Below, piece after piece: positions 1-11,584 of a stretch of 64,000 nucleotides of DNA (position 1 is the stretch's first letter; each line of letters starts with the position of its first letter). Source of the DNA: Oncomelania hupensis. Its lineage: Eukaryota > Mollusca > Gastropoda > Littorinimorpha > Pomatiopsidae. The translations under genes and the position numbers were made by a program. Location: positions 67,799,104 through 67,863,103 of the forward strand of contig CM072517.1 in NCBI GenBank assembly GCA_036898135.1, in the 5' to 3' direction. The notes under the pieces were generated by a model. The model was not told the origin of the DNA. It searched no databases and saw nothing but the letters and a program-made list of their open reading frames with translations.

Positions 1-330
1 AAAGTCGATCTTTTCATTTTAATGTCACTGTTGTTCTTTTTTATTTTCTGGACACTCGTTTAAATATTAAATATTGCAAGTTCCTTAAGGAGTATGTAAG
101 TCATACAGGCCTTGCCCTTCTATTTTTTGTGTTTTTGTTTTTATTAGTTTTTGTTTATTTTGTTTTCCTCGAGTTTGTAAAACTAAAAAAAAAATTTAAT
201 TGGTCATTTTTCTGTCTAGGTACTGGGAATCATTTTAAAAAACGCATGCCAAAACAATTTGCGTTAGGCAACGCCCACTTCACTATTTACTGCACGAGGC
301 AATTACCTAACCTAACCTAACCTAACAACA
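1..330. other. No gene recognised; AT-rich flank with short telomere-like motif
   Basis: AT-rich sequence with no coding signal I can support. About four copies of CCTAA stand at 303-326. The array is too short and too internal to be a telomere. Confidence 0.5.
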
Positions 331-750
331 TAGATCCCTCTCGCAACTTGCGCTCTTCAGCCGCCTCACTCCTTCTCAGGATACCCCGCCACAAACTGTC
401 CTCTGTTGGTTCTAGATCTTTTTTCTGTCTTGGACCAACTGTGTGGAATTCATTACCACTTTCTCTCCGCAGCATACCGAATAACAACACCTTCAAAGCA
501 AACCTCAAAGTTCATTTCTTCTCTAAAGTCTTATCATGAACTGTTCTGTCTTCAAACTGCTTCTTCCATATCGCCGCATCTGTTTAGTACTCGCGTGCGT
601 GCGCGCAGTGTGTGTATGTGTATGCCTGTTTGTGTGTGCATGTGTGGTGAATCACTTTGCCTCTCCCCCAGTCCGCTTTGATTTCGCCTGCTCCCAGCCA
701 TGTATGTGTATATGTATTGTACTAATGTTTAGTGAATGGGTTAGGGAGCT

Positions 751-1038
751 TTTTTCCGGCTACGAACTGGTCACTGCCGTCTGCGTTACCACATGCATCG
801 CCTGGGCCTGTCACACACCCCTGACTGCCCGTGTGGAACAGACCTCCAGACCCCAGAGCACATCCTGCAGTCCTGCCCCCAGTACCAGAATGCCAGGACA
901 CAACTCTGGCCTGCAGGACAGACGCTGGACGTAAAACTCTGGGGCTCTAAGCAAGACCTCGAAACCACTGCCCGCTTCATAAGTTTGACAAACCTGGACA
1001 TCTGAGGCCCCATTTGGAGGAACGCAGAAGAAGAAGAA
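751..1038 (+). mobile_element. 5'-truncated I/Nimb-like LINE tail, nested
   Basis: The 70-codon frame at 793-1005 has a CPC-x9-H-x4-C pattern ('CPCGTDLQTPEHILQSCP'), typical of the Cys/His tail after the RNase H domain in I/Nimb-type LINEs. The insert ends in a short GAA repeat. It is bounded by a 13-bp target-site duplication, GGGTTAGGGAGCT, at 738-750 and 1039-1051, so it inserted into the 3' region of the surrounding L2-like LINE. Only the last ~290 bp were copied. Confidence 0.65.
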
Positions 1039-1099
1039 GGGTTAGGGAGCTCTTTGAATTGTTTCTTACCATGAAAAGCTCCTTATAAATATCCTTAAA

Positions 1100-1191
<92 letters not shown>
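1100..1191. repeat. (ATT)n microsatellite
   Basis: About 30 perfect ATT units. It forms the simple tail of the LINE copy to its left and directly abuts the TA target site of the pogo-like element to its right. Confidence 0.95.
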
Positions 1192-1192
<1 letters not shown>

Positions 1193-1512
1193 ATTACAGT
1201 AAAACCTCCGTTTTGAGACCCTCTCTTAAACGACTTCCTCCAACATACGACCGGAAAAAAATTCACTGGTGCTTTGTAGACCCTACTATACTACTCAAAA
1301 TAATACAAGGGCCACTTGGACAGATGGGTCTCTCTTTAAATCAGAAACACGAATTCAATTTATTAGTTCATCATATTTTATTGCAATCATTTCTGCATCA
1401 ATAACAAAAAAGATTTTAGACATCAGTCGCTTAAAATTCGAGTAAGTTCAATTTAACTGGACATACCCCTCATTTACAAAATCAAAACTTTATAAACCAA
1501 AAATCTATAGAG

Positions 1513-2336
1513 TCAGTATCGAGTGTGGCCACCGTTTGCATCAATGCAGTCTTGGCATCGTTGTCTCATGGACCGTATCAGATTATGGAGGATGTTTCCT
1601 GGGATGGCCAACCACTCTTGCTGGAGAACTTGGGCCAGAAGTTCAAGGTTAGCTCCTGGAGGGAGGTTTGCCCGTGTCTGTCGACCCAAGACATCTCACA
1701 GAGGTTCTATGGGGTTCAAATAGGGTGATCGAGCCGGCCAATCCATCCTTATGACGTGCTGTTGCTGCAGGAAGTCATTGACGATACGCGCTTAGTGGGG
1801 TCTGGCATTATCGTCCTGTAGTATGGCACCTTCCCCAATGGCCCGCAGAGCTGGGAGAACCCTAGGTTGTAGAACGTCATCCCTGTAGCCAATACCGTTT
1901 AAGTTGCCATGAGGCACTGTGGTCTAATGGTAGTGCTTCGGCTTGCGGATCGGAAGGTCCCGGGTTCGAGCCCTGGCCGGGCCATTGTGTTGTGTCCCTG
2001 GGAAAGACACTTTACTCCTGTTTTCCTACTCCTTCGGATGAGAGTATAAACCGAGGTCTAGTCTGTGTCGCATACATTCCATCATAACGGACTTTAAAGA
2101 TCCTGACGCTCATGTCCTAGACGGGTGAGTGCCGGTGACAAGAAAACACCCAGCATGCACCTAGGTCCTTCTCCCCCATCCCTGGCTGCCCAGGATTGTG
2201 CTCAGTTGTCCGGGCGTCAGACCATGCGCCCAAAGGCTGCGGGTGGGCGTCTCGGGCGGCTTGAGTTAGATCCTGTATCGGCCAGCGCCTTGAGCAGCTC
2301 TTGAGCTGGAAAAGCGCTATATAAGAACGATTAAAT

Positions 2337-2367
<31 letters not shown>

Positions 2368-2994
2368 GAATTTGGAGCAGGGGTGTTCTGAAGTTTAATG
2401 CGAAGCCGCCCCACATCATGACAGATCCACCTCCAAAGCGGTCATGCTCGCGCACCGTCGCATCAGCAAAACGCTCCCGTAGAGGCCTCGTTACATTCAC
2501 TCGACGGTCGTTAAAAGACAATGAGAACAGAGACTCGTCTGTAAAGAGCACCCTTGACCAATGTTGCATAGTCCACACCAAATGACGCCGAGCCCAGGCC
2601 AAACGCGCTGCACGGTGAGCTGGGGTGAGCAAAGGCCGTACTGCTGGTCGTCTTGATCGCAGGTTTGCCTCGTGTAGACGGTTGCGAATTGTCTGGTCGC
2701 TGACGTTAACATTGCTGGCTGCGTGAAGCTGTCTTCTGATGGTGTTTGCTGTAGCGGACCTCATCCTCAGAGCTGACAAGGTGATGAAATGGTCTTGTCT
2801 TGCAGTGGTAACGCGGGGGCGTCCGGACCTTCTTGGTTCTTGGACGCTTCCAGTGTTGTTAAAGTGCTCCCGCAGCCTTTAGACAACGGAGTGGGACACT
2901 CCCAGCCGCCTGCCAACTTCTCTCACCCCCACGCCTTCCTGAAGCCATGCAATAGCTCTGCCTCTATCCGCATCAGGCAATCGTCGCCTTGCAT
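1513..2994 (-). pseudogene. Tc1-like transposase (DD34E), disrupted
   Basis: Reading right to left, the minus strand gives an HTH region ('VGRRLGVSHSVV', about 2890-2930), a second HTH (2640-2760), then the catalytic core. The first Asp lies in 'LFTDESLF' (about 2525-2550), the second in 'QDDNARPH' and the Glu in 'SPYLNPIE' (1690-1830). Second Asp to Glu spacing is 34 residues (DD34E). The frame ends 'GGHTRY' and TGA at 1513-1515. Stop codons occur in the HTH region, directly after 'NARPH' and after 'NPIEPL'. A SINE interrupts the gene at 1911-2367. It is therefore dead, and I could not find a start codon. Terminal repeats of this inner element were not resolved. Confidence 0.8.
1911..2367 (+). 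mobile_element. tRNA-derived SINE (family A), copy 1, full length
   Basis: The 5' head is tRNA-like: A box TGGTCTAATGG at 1920-1930 and a perfect B box GGTTCGAGCCC at 1963-1973, spaced as in a tRNA. A ~300-bp body follows, then the tail 'AAAAGCGCTATATAAG' and an A/T-rich (AAATAA)n end. A short ATGA duplication brackets it. It lies inside the Tc1 transposase. Related copies lie at 22446, 38700/40691, 44660 and 56545. It is a SINE rather than a tRNA gene because the anticodon stem is imperfect and the same body repeats. Confidence 0.85.
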
Positions 2995-3678
2995 GGGGTC
3001 ATGGTTAGAAAAGCAGCAAAAGCGATGCCATTTATACCCAGAAAAAAGCGCCGATTGTTGAACTGAACTCAGAAAATGCAAGCCTTTCGCGTGTAAATCA
3101 CTTGTTAATGTTGAAAATTTTGCTTTATTAGCAAGACAACAGTAAATTAGGGTCATTTTTTTGTAAAAATTGGGTTTGTTTTTCAACTCGGTGCAGAAAG
3201 TTCAAAACTCACACATGTGATTACTTGTCAGAATAAGATTGTCTTGAATGTTACTGTACAGGATAAGTTTTGAAATAAACAATAATAAGCGATATTATTG
3301 ATAGCAGCAAACAATTTTTAAACTAAATGAAATATGAGAGCGGCCCTTCAATTATTTTGAGTAGTATATATAAACGACCTCTCTTAAACGACTACCTCGA
3401 AAACGCGACTTGCGACCTTCAAATAATTAAATTTTACGACCTAGCACCTGAAAAATTCAGATTCCAAAGCAATACTATATTTGTGCGCTTGAAGAAAACA
3501 GTTTCGTTTACAACTTTTAACAGCAGACGATGCATTAAAGCAGCTAGGAAGTCGGAAAGGGAAATAACTCATGCGCTTTAAATTTGTCTTGAAAACAAAG
3601 ATGGCGGATAAAGTGGCTAAATGGCGTAAACGAAAGGCTTTAACCCACCTATCAACTTCTCCACTGCCTTGAAATACT

Positions 3679-3846
3679 CTTAAGGAGCTGACCAGATTTG
3701 CCCTGAGCAGGGGCCTGTCAGATCTTGACGACACCATGTCTGGTGTTCAAAGTGACATACTAAGAGAACATGCACCGGTCGGAGGATCATGCAAACAGAC
3801 AGAAATAACCGCTTTCTTTCAGCAACAACAAAAATTGATTGTATAA
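3679..3846 (+). pseudogene. Pogo/Tigger-like transposase C-terminal remnant
   Basis: A 55-codon open tail contains 'RFALSRGLSDLDD', then a region ending 'ITAFFQQQQKLIV' and TAA at 3844-3846. A terminal 'ITxFF' is characteristic of Tigger/TIGD-type transposases. It lies 370 bp inside the right inverted repeat of the pogo-like element and on the strand expected for its transposase. No catalytic triad survives upstream, where the Tc1-like insertion sits. Confidence 0.45.
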
Positions 3847-4217
3847 AAATAATTACAACAATATTAATGGGGTTATCTTATAAATAGTTATAGCTCCAAA
3901 CTTGCACGCAGCACTTACATACACTTTTAAACAACTATCATACCAACATTGATTTTTATTTTGTATAGAATGAGGAACATGAAGATATTGACTGTACTGG
4001 TTGTGAGACAAGAGTTTAATCAATATTTCTGAAAGATGGTAGATGTTCCCTATACTTAATGGTATGTGTACTTTTTGTACATGTATTTATTTTACTTGAC
4101 TTAATTAATTTTCTAAATGTCTTTTTCGAAAATGTCCTACCTCCTTTGTAAGACCCCTCCAATTTAAGACCTCGTTTTAATCGCAATTTAAAGTCGTAAA
4201 GGGGAGGTTTTATTGTA

Positions 4218-5700
4218 TTATTATTTTTTTTTAATTATTTTTTTTTTTACAAATTTTGTTTAAACATATTATAATAATAATTATTATTATTCATAGTAGT
4301 AGTAGTAGTAGCAGTATAATACACACACATACACATATGTAAGCCTAAATACACGCACGCCCGCACGCACACACCCACACACGCAATACGCGCGCGCCGT
4401 ACAAAATGGGATGACAAAATATATTTGACCCATTATCGCGCAAAGTGAGAATTTTCCTATAAACGTGTACATTCTAAATCATAGTGTTTATAAGTTGTGT
4501 AAATGGACTTTCCTTACCGGCGCAGCAGAGCACCGCCAAATACAGAAGAGAAACAACAAACATGTCTCGAGACAAATTTTGGGTTTTAACAGTTGAGATC
4601 TTGAACGTCTGTTCTATCTGCAGTGTAGACGACAAATGACTGGGCTTACAATGTACGCCCTTTAATATTGTATGCCACCTGACAATTTTAAGACTAAGAA
4701 GGGTAGAATACTTACCGCTGTAAAATATGTCCGCAGGGACAATTCACAAAGACGAAGGATTTTAATGATCGGAAAATATGTACAATTTACAAACGTCTTG
4801 ATGTGTTGTTTCCACTTTTCTTTGCTACATAATGTTGCAGACCACTTTGCGACCCTTTCTATGTCAAATATTGTCCATCTGTTTTGATTGGGACAAGTTT
4901 TCGCGGGAATAATTATTGTCTACGCACTTTGACCGGTAAAAGTTTCACACAGGTTTAGATGAGGTCAACCTCAAAACACCAGCAGTTTCCAGTAAAACGA
5001 TATGGCACATGGGGATTTAGTTACTTTATATGGTCACATCTGTGCCATTTCACGTGAAAATAAAAAGTGTGTACGACGCTACTTCATGTCCTTCTCTCTA
5101 AGGGGGGAAAAAAACACCCACAAAATTACTTTATGCAAACTAGTTTATATGGTGTGCTAGTTTTTTTCATAACATCATGAAATAAGGTTTGCTGCTCCAT
5201 ATTTATTTGCATGTGGTGCCACAGAATGTTACGTGAAATCCTGTCGCTTTGACCATATTTCACGAGCGTGATACTGCATACGAGTCCCATTCTATACATT
5301 AGGAACAAATAGGCCTACTTCTCTTTGACTCTCGGCTATCACTAAAACCCAAGCTGATCACTGTAATGCTCTAGGTATCATGTAAAGGGAAACTACCTTT
5401 TCTCTAGGCCAGCTTAAAGAGGGCGGTACTTATATCTCCTCTGCCGGACCGCTTTACCTTCCTCGGTGTGACATCGTCAAAGTTCCTAGTATCATATTTG
5501 GGCTGGAAGCATTCTGGATGGTCGACGCATTACAAAATTCGACGCCTGCGCACAGTGCTATCGTAATCTAGTAAGGATTAGAGTTAGAGGTTAGGGTTAC
5601 GACGCCTAAGAACATCGTGAAAAAAGTCGGCCCGACTTCACCTGGCGCATGCGCAAAGGCGCCCAGCTAAAGAAAGACACCCGGAACTTTGACGACGTGA
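4218..5700. other. Intergenic stretch, nothing recognised
   Basis: AT-rich to about 4300, then a TAG repeat and a CA/CG alternating purine-pyrimidine tract (4318-4400). The rest has no coding frame above background, no tRNA-like boxes and no terminal repeats that I can see. GC and CpG rise from about 5400 towards the candidate exon at 5732. Confidence 0.5.
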
Positions 5701-5731
5701 CACCGGTTCTAACAGAACCAGATACCCTGGC

Positions 5732-6200
5732 ATGCACAGCTGGATGGACTGGGTTGTGTCGTGCGCTCGTTTTAGTCTTTATGTCGTGTTGGTGGTGACC
5801 GCGCTCGAGGTCGCCTCACGAAACATTTTTAGCCTGTGCTCGAGCCACTACGCTGCTGCGCCACCTTGCGAAACCAACAATAGTAATGATTGTGACGTGC
5901 ACCATTCCCTCACCCCCCCCCCCACCTTGCGAAACCAACAATAGTAATGATTGTGACGTGCACCATTCCCCCCCCCCCCCCCTCACCACTCACCCTCGCC
6001 CCACCTCTCCTCTTTCCCCTCCCCCCTTCTCCCCTCCCCCTCCCTCCCGCGTATGTCTCGTGCCTGATTACAATAGCCACTTCAAATCAAAGACTGCGCC
6101 TCAATCACAATCTATTCGTGGCAGTGACCCGCAGAAAGTGTGGCGGGACTATAAGCCCGGAATCCAGTGTACTCGCAACACAAACTTCTCGCCTTGCAAG
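5732..6200 (+). CDS. Candidate first exon of a secreted protein (frame broken at a poly-C tract)
   Basis: From the ATG at 5732 the first ~30 residues contain a hydrophobic run ('FSLYVVLVVTALEV') after a short N-region, like a signal peptide, followed by a Cys-containing segment. A 61-bp unit is tandemly duplicated (5861 and 5922). Both copies read the same peptide, 'PCETNNSNDCDVHHS', but in different frames because 61 is not a multiple of three. One base fewer in the 11-C tract at 5913-5923 would join the frames. The second frame continues through a Pro-rich stretch and a Cys-containing segment ending 'NTNFSPCK', directly before GTAACT (6201), a reasonable phase-0 donor. No downstream exon was identified and no family is recognised. 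It may equally be non-coding CpG-rich DNA. Confidence 0.3.
5861..5982 (+). repeat. 61-bp tandem duplication with poly-C boundaries
   Basis: Two adjacent copies of a 61-bp unit (starting CCACCTTGCG) differ mainly in the length of the C run that ends each one. C-rich, slippage-prone DNA continues to 6050. Confidence 0.85.
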
Positions 6201-6298
6201 GTAACTAATTTGTATGTCCTTCTAGAAACTAAAAAGAACAGTTCGGGGGTGGGCTTGGTGTTCTTGTGGGAAACAGTCAGGAGTCAAATGCTACGCTA

Positions 6299-6388
<90 letters not shown>
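6299..6388. repeat. (ATT)n microsatellite
   Basis: About 30 ATT units. The sequence to the right ('TTTGTATAGTGCTTTTAC ... GCGCTAAAGG') resembles the 3' end of a minus-strand L2/SINE copy, so this may be its tail. Confidence 0.9.
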
Positions 6389-6960
6389 TTGTTGTAGTTT
6401 GTATAGTGCTTTTACTTCATTCAAGCACGAAGCGCTAAAGGAAACCTGAACACAAGCGACACACAATAGACTATCAGGCAATTAGCCTACAAATGACATC
6501 AGCTTCAACGAAGAATGCAAAAAAAAAAAAAAAACCATTTACAGCAATGGAATAAAAATACAGAACATCCAAAACGTCAAGATACAGTTGTTTTACATCA
6601 TGGAGTGGTATTCATAAAACAGTTAAGTTACTCAGCAAATAAATCCGCGAAGCCGTAGGTTAACCCGTACAGCATCGGAGATTTACGCATTCCGTAACTT
6701 TTTCATGAATGTAGCTGGCAGGAGTACAAAGTAAACATCTGCAAAGAAAGATAATAACATGAGAAAAGGGGGAGAGTGGGAGGTAGATTTAGGTTAGGGG
6801 CTGAGTATATACAGTAATATTTATTAGACGCTGCGTATTTCAATTGTTTATGAGTCACATGCATAGTTTGATTAAAGCAATCATTATGCGGCCATCTAGG
6901 TTATATGACCTTTTATACTCGAAGGTCAAGCATTATAGCAATGAAAGCATTGTAAATATA
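6389..6960. other. Probable degenerate retroelement 3' end, otherwise nothing recognised
   Basis: The first ~100 bp carry 'AGTGCTTTTAC...AAGCGCTAAAGG', the type of 3' sequence shared by L2-like LINEs and SINEs. From 6500 to 6960 I see only an A15 run and unremarkable AT-rich sequence. Confidence 0.35.
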
Positions 6961-8445
6961 TTATAATAATAATAATAACGGATTTTTATATAGCGGGTAC
7001 TCCAGCCTAACACCAGACTCACTGCGCTTTACATAGTCATTACATAAAAATACATGCACTCGATCAAACATCGCTTGTGCTACGATAGTACTACACCAAA
7101 AGACCGAACAGTAAAAGTAAAAACTATTAACAACTATGTACACAAATGACAAAAAAGACAAAATTAGAATAGCAAAAACCTATTCACAGCTATTTATATG
7201 CCCGGTTAGACCCAGGAAGGAAAACGGTATAAATATTTACAGCCCTGTACACACTTACGGATCAGACAGAGGCAAAAGAGGAGAGAATGGCAGCGGGATA
7301 CAAATCAGTCTGAATAATGCAATTTGAAGAGGTGGGTTTTGAGGGCCTTTTTGAATGCCTGTGTTGATTGTGTGTTGCGGATATGGGAGGGAAGGGAATT
7401 CCACTGCTTGGGTGCAGAGTAGGCGAATGCACGTTGGCCGTATGTCTTAGTGCGGGTGACGGGAACCTTGAGTGTGCGAGTGTCAGCAGAAGATCTTAAA
7501 GTGCGTGAAGGGGAGTAGACAGACAGCAGGTCAGCAAGGTAGGAAGGACAAGAATCTGTGAAGAAGTTGTGACAGAGAACAGAGAGTTTGTACTCTACGC
7601 GTGCTTGCACAGGAAGCCAGTGAAGGGAATGTAGTAGAGGTGTGATGTGATCGCGTTTCTTTGCTCGGAATACTAGTCTAGCTGCTGAGTTCTGAACCTT
7701 TTGTAGTTTGTCAATGATGTGTTTTGGGGAGATAGCGAGGAGAGAGTTGCAATAGTTGAGACGAGAAAGGACGAGAGCGCAGACTAGGGTTTGGTGGCAG
7801 TGACTGTAAGATAGTGGCGATAGGAGCTGATTTGGCGTATGGCCGTGTATGCAGAGCGACAGATGTTGGAGATGTGGTTGTTGAGGGACAGGTCATCGGA
7901 GAGAATGTAGCCGAGATTTCTCGCTGAGGATGAGAACTGAATGTTTGTTGTCCCTACTGTAAGCGATGTTGGGAGAGGCGAGAGTGAGGAGGAGGTCTGG
8001 ATCTGGATCTGGATACTGCCGATGATGTTGTTGGCAGAAAACACCACAGGAGCCATAGATGGCTATTAACGTGGTGGTGGTGTGTGCGCGCTAATTAATT
8101 TGATTTAAAAAAGAAAAAAAAATTATGCTTCATACTCATAGTTCTTTTTGTACTAACTTCATATTACCTATTTTAGTTATGATTTTATTTAATTGTATTC
8201 TTAAAAGGGCTCCTCTTGTGGAAGCCTGGTGTTGTGCTTGTGAATGAGGAGGGCTTCGGTTTTATCGTCATTAAGCTTAAGCTTGTTGAATGTCATCCAT
8301 GACTTAATGTCTGTGCTGCAGTTCTCCAAAGTCTGAACAGTGGAATTAATGAGAGAGGGGGCAGTGGATTTATAAAGTTGTGTGTCATCTGCAAATAACT
8401 GACTCTCAACAGATTACTTTCCGAGAAGGAGAAGCAGTGGCTTGG
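6961..8445 (-). mobile_element. L2/CR1-like LINE, 3' half (split by LTR element)
   Basis: On the minus strand this holds the C-terminal half of a LINE ORF. Next to the break at 8445 there is 'FADDTQLYKSTAPS', the catalytic F/YADD motif of reverse transcriptase. After a non-homologous insert of ~170 bp (about 8056-8220) comes the thumb and tail region (7305-8056), ending 'KQWNSLPSHIRN' and 'FKKALKTHLFKLHYSD'. The 3' untranslated end reaches about 6961 beside an AAT repeat. The N-terminal half of the same ORF lies at 16088-17110, across the LTR element. Confidence 0.8.
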
Positions 8446-8450
8446 TGTAC
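8446..8450. repeat. Target-site duplication, left (TGTAC)
   Basis: TGTAC directly before the left LTR recurs at 16083-16087 directly after the right LTR. This fixes the element borders. Confidence 0.9.
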
Positions 8451-9994
8451 TGTAACGAACGCGTTTTGCACGCAGTTATATAGAAAGACGTTATGACGTC
8501 ACTGTGTGTTCCGGAAGAAATTATAATTTAGTTTCTGAGCTGTTGTTAGAGCAGAGACTATACATCAGCCTTAGTGACAGGACGTGGGTGTTCTAGAAAG
8601 ACCTGATTCTTTAGGAATTACTTTTGCTGTATAAAGAATACAGGTATTTACTATTATTATTACTATTAGTGGTATTTATAATGAACTGCTAAGCTATTCT
8701 TACGAAAAAGGAAGAGTATTGCTTTTTGTAAATTAGTACGTTTAGGGTACAGAAGAACCCATGTTTGAAAACAAAGTTCAATAACTCGTGTCAATATTTA
8801 TTTGATCTTGTGTATACATGTATGTGTGACTCAGTTTGTAATTATGATGCCATTTTTATATTCATTCATATGTGGATATGGGGCTGAAATAGGAACGTAT
8901 TTCAGTTGTGTAATTTGAATATTTATTGATGAATGAATGGGTATAAATATGTTATAAAATGAAGGTGAGCTGTGTTTGTAATATTTGTCTCATAGTCCAT
9001 TGTGTGTAGCCTATGCAATGTGTGTAAAGTGGCTATGCTAGGTATTGTCACAGGAATGGTGACAGTAGTGATTGTAGTGATTGTGGTGGCGTGTAGAGAC
9101 ATTCTACAAAGGGAAATGATCCTTGCTCAATGTGAGCTATAAAGACATACAGTCTCTTTAAGGATAAGAGCAAAAATTTACGATTGTGTACATGTTGTAT
9201 ACAGCGGAGCGGTTACGGAGCGGTTACGGAGCAAAGGACCCCTGATGTGCGGCGGATGGATTTGGTCCCCATGACATCACTGGCTTGACCTGATGTGGAC
9301 ACCATCATCGCCGTAGCTCTCCTTCGGATACCATCACTGGTGCAGAATTGCAACAACGGTACCGAAGTGAATTTCCGGATCAACGCCACGAAGACAACTG
9401 CAGCGTCTTCATTGTGTGGCTGTGACCCCAGCGTCGGCTGTGAATACCGCGCCGGGAGGGTTTGATCCGCGAAACACGGTCAGTAGGCCTAAATAAAAAC
9501 TGTGACATTTTCTGTGCTTCGGTGCTAATGAAAAAGAGAAGAGTCGAGTGACGTCCTTAGAAAGGACAACGACTTCTGCTAGCGTTGAACTCTGAACGTA
9601 ACTATGTGCACCTATCAACTTAACTGGGAAAAAGTACTACATTGACTATGTGTACTTATTTATCAGCTGTGTGATTTATTTATATGCTGGACATAGTTGT
9701 ATGATTTAATGTATCTGTGAATTTAGTGTATATGAAGATGGTTTAATGTGTATGTTTATAATTGAATGAGAAATAGTATAACAGGAGGGCAAAGAGAAAC
9801 AATTGTGTAGACTTTGTCCTTGTCTGAAAGCATGTGTGTGGTGAAGGATGAGAAGTTAAAGTAAACAGAGATAGAACACACTCCTTTATACTGAGCGTCA
9901 GACAGCCACACCCACACACTCATTCAATACACCATAAGTAGGTATACAAGTATATTTATTTAGATTATAATACACAAAAAAACCTTCCGTTACA
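8451..9994 (+). repeat. 5' LTR of RT-less Gmr1-like element
   Basis: A direct repeat of 1544 bp starting TGTAACGAACGCG and ending CCGTTACA (TG...CA). It pairs with 14540-16082. By eye the two differ at only about eight positions plus one indel (for example CAATAAC/CGATAAC near 8780/14868), about 99.5% identity. Confidence 0.93.
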
Positions 9995-11584
9995 TTTGGT
10001 GACCCTAGACTATCTCTGTGTTAGCATTAAGTCATATATATTTATATTTAGTGAGGGCACCACTAGTTATTATATTTATATACAGTTAGACTAGTGGGCT
10101 TATCTCCCTTGAAATTCTTAATTATATTGTGTATGACTGAGATGTTTTGTTTTGTGTGACAATGCCGTCTCCGGCGTAACGGCTGTGCCTGTGTACAGTT
10201 TCTGGGCACTAAGGGTTTAATTCTTTTTCTGTCTGTGGGTTGCTATTTTCTTATTTTCAGCTCTGTTCTTCTGTTAGTGGGATTGTTTGTTTTTTGTTAG
10301 TTCTTTGCTGTGTAGGGTTCTGTCCTTTCATGCGTGTGTTTGGGTGTATGTCTCTTTGCCTTCATTTTAAGTAGGTTATAGTGTTAGGATTTCAGCCCCA
10401 TTTAATTTACTTTATTTTATTTATTCTTTGTGTTGTTGATTTGCATTGAGTTTGATATTATAATATTCTGTATTTATGTATGTAGTTATACTGGGTTATC
10501 CTTGTTAAATTGTTTCCCTTGATTTAGCTTGGTTGTTGTTAAATTGTTTCCCTTGATTTAGTTTAGTTGTTAATACATTGTTTCCTTTGATTCATGTTGG
10601 ATTGTTAGTGCTGATAGTTTTGTTTGTGATTTTGTTTTTGGTTTAGTAATACTGTTGACTTTGAATTTAATTGGATGTAGAGTAGTATAGTAGTTATTGT
10701 GACAGTATTTAATTTTTATTATTTATAAAATTAACCTTCATAAGACTTTGTTATTTGGTTGACTTTATTTTCCTTTGGCCATCAACTTGGTATTATAGTA
10801 TTATTTAGTCCTAGTGCTTTTGTGTTGAGAATTGATTGTTTTTTTTTTCTCATTTCATAATTCTTTATTTAATAACTTTGTTTAAATAATATTTCCTTTG
10901 TGGGCATTGTATATATTTTTCATTAGGATAGTTTTTTACACTGTTTATATAATTATTCTCTGGGAGAAGGGAGGTAACAAATTTGATTTTGAATGTTTTG
11001 TATAATTTATTTGACTTAGAAATTTATTTAATTTTTTTTTTTAAATCCTATTGACATTAATATAAACTTTAAATACTTGTGAATAGATTCATTACTGGGA
11101 TTATGCATAATAATATTATCATACTTTAAAACTAAAAGACTGTTTGAACAAATATTTGGATACAAACTTAACTTAGTAATTTAATCTTTCACTGTATATT
11201 CATTGTGCTTATTATCAACTTCAGTTGAAGTTCTTCAACATATGTTGTGAATATATTGACTTGGTGTATTCCATTGGATATTTAAAACATTTTTGTCATT
11301 GCTTCAGAACTTGTAAAACATATTGGGATAATATAATATATAATTTGCTTTGTATACATTTAAGACTTGATTGTTTTCATGATATTTTGAATTGAGCATT
11401 GTTATGAAAATCTGCTTGTGAAGAAACTTGTAAGATTCATAGAACAATTTATAGTTGTTTTGATTGATTGCATTTTGCCATTACTATTGGGACACTTTGA
11501 TATTTTATTGATTTACTGGTTGAACACTTTGATACTTTTATAGTAAATTTTTTTGTTGGTTGTTGGTCTACATTGTACTTAGCC
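9995..11584 (+). other. Long untranslated leader of the LTR element
   Basis: 1.59 kb, strongly T-rich on the + strand, with no open frame of note. An imperfect repeat containing TTGTTAAATTGTTTCCCTTG occurs near 10500 and 10535. It presumably carries packaging and translation signals, which I cannot identify. Confidence 0.5.
9997..10012 (+). promoter_or_regulatory. Candidate primer-binding site
   Basis: TGGTGACCCTAG begins two bases after the 5' LTR. A leading TGG complements the CCA end of a primer tRNA. I have not identified which tRNA would match. Confidence 0.6.

Larger units (their letters stand above)
331..1192 (+). mobile_element. L2/CR1-like LINE, 3' fragment with (ATT)n tail
   Basis: A frame over 348-536 reads like the extreme C-terminus of an L2/CR1-superfamily reverse transcriptase ORF: an Arg/Ser-rich stretch, then 'FFCLGPTVWNSLPLSLR', then 'FKANLKVHFFSKVL' and a stop. 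A non-coding 3' region follows (541-1099) and the copy ends in a long ATT repeat, the usual kind of simple-repeat tail. It is 5' truncated and is split by another LINE at 751-1038. The clade assignment is from the tail motif only. Confidence 0.6.
1197..4215. mobile_element. Pogo/Tigger-like DNA transposon (degenerate, with nested insertions)
   Basis: The ends form an imperfect inverted repeat: CAGTAAAACCTCC at 1197-1209 and the complement of CAATAAAACCTCC at 4203-4215. Both are flanked by TA (1195-1196 and 4216-4217), the target site of Tc1/mariner-pogo transposons; pogo ends typically begin CAGT. Similar sub-terminal blocks ('CTCTTAAACGACT') occur at 1224 and near 3384. A transposase C-terminal remnant remains at 3679-3846. 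The middle is filled by a Tc1-like element and its SINE. Family assignment rests on termini plus the C-tail. Confidence 0.6.

Noticed and set aside
303..326. CCTAA repeats as a telomere
   Set aside because: Only about four units, internal, and flanked by ordinary LINE-containing DNA.
1906..1990. Functional tRNA gene
   Set aside because: A and B boxes are good but the anticodon stem is imperfect, and the sequence heads a repeated 450-bp SINE with the same body at other sites.
4688..4712. ATACTTACC as the 5' end of a U1 snRNA gene
   Set aside because: Only nine matching bases; the rest of U1 and a promoter element are absent.
9409..9618. 69-codon frame present twice (also 15498-15707)
   Set aside because: It is inside the LTR pair, lacks any domain, and differs only by the LTR mutations.
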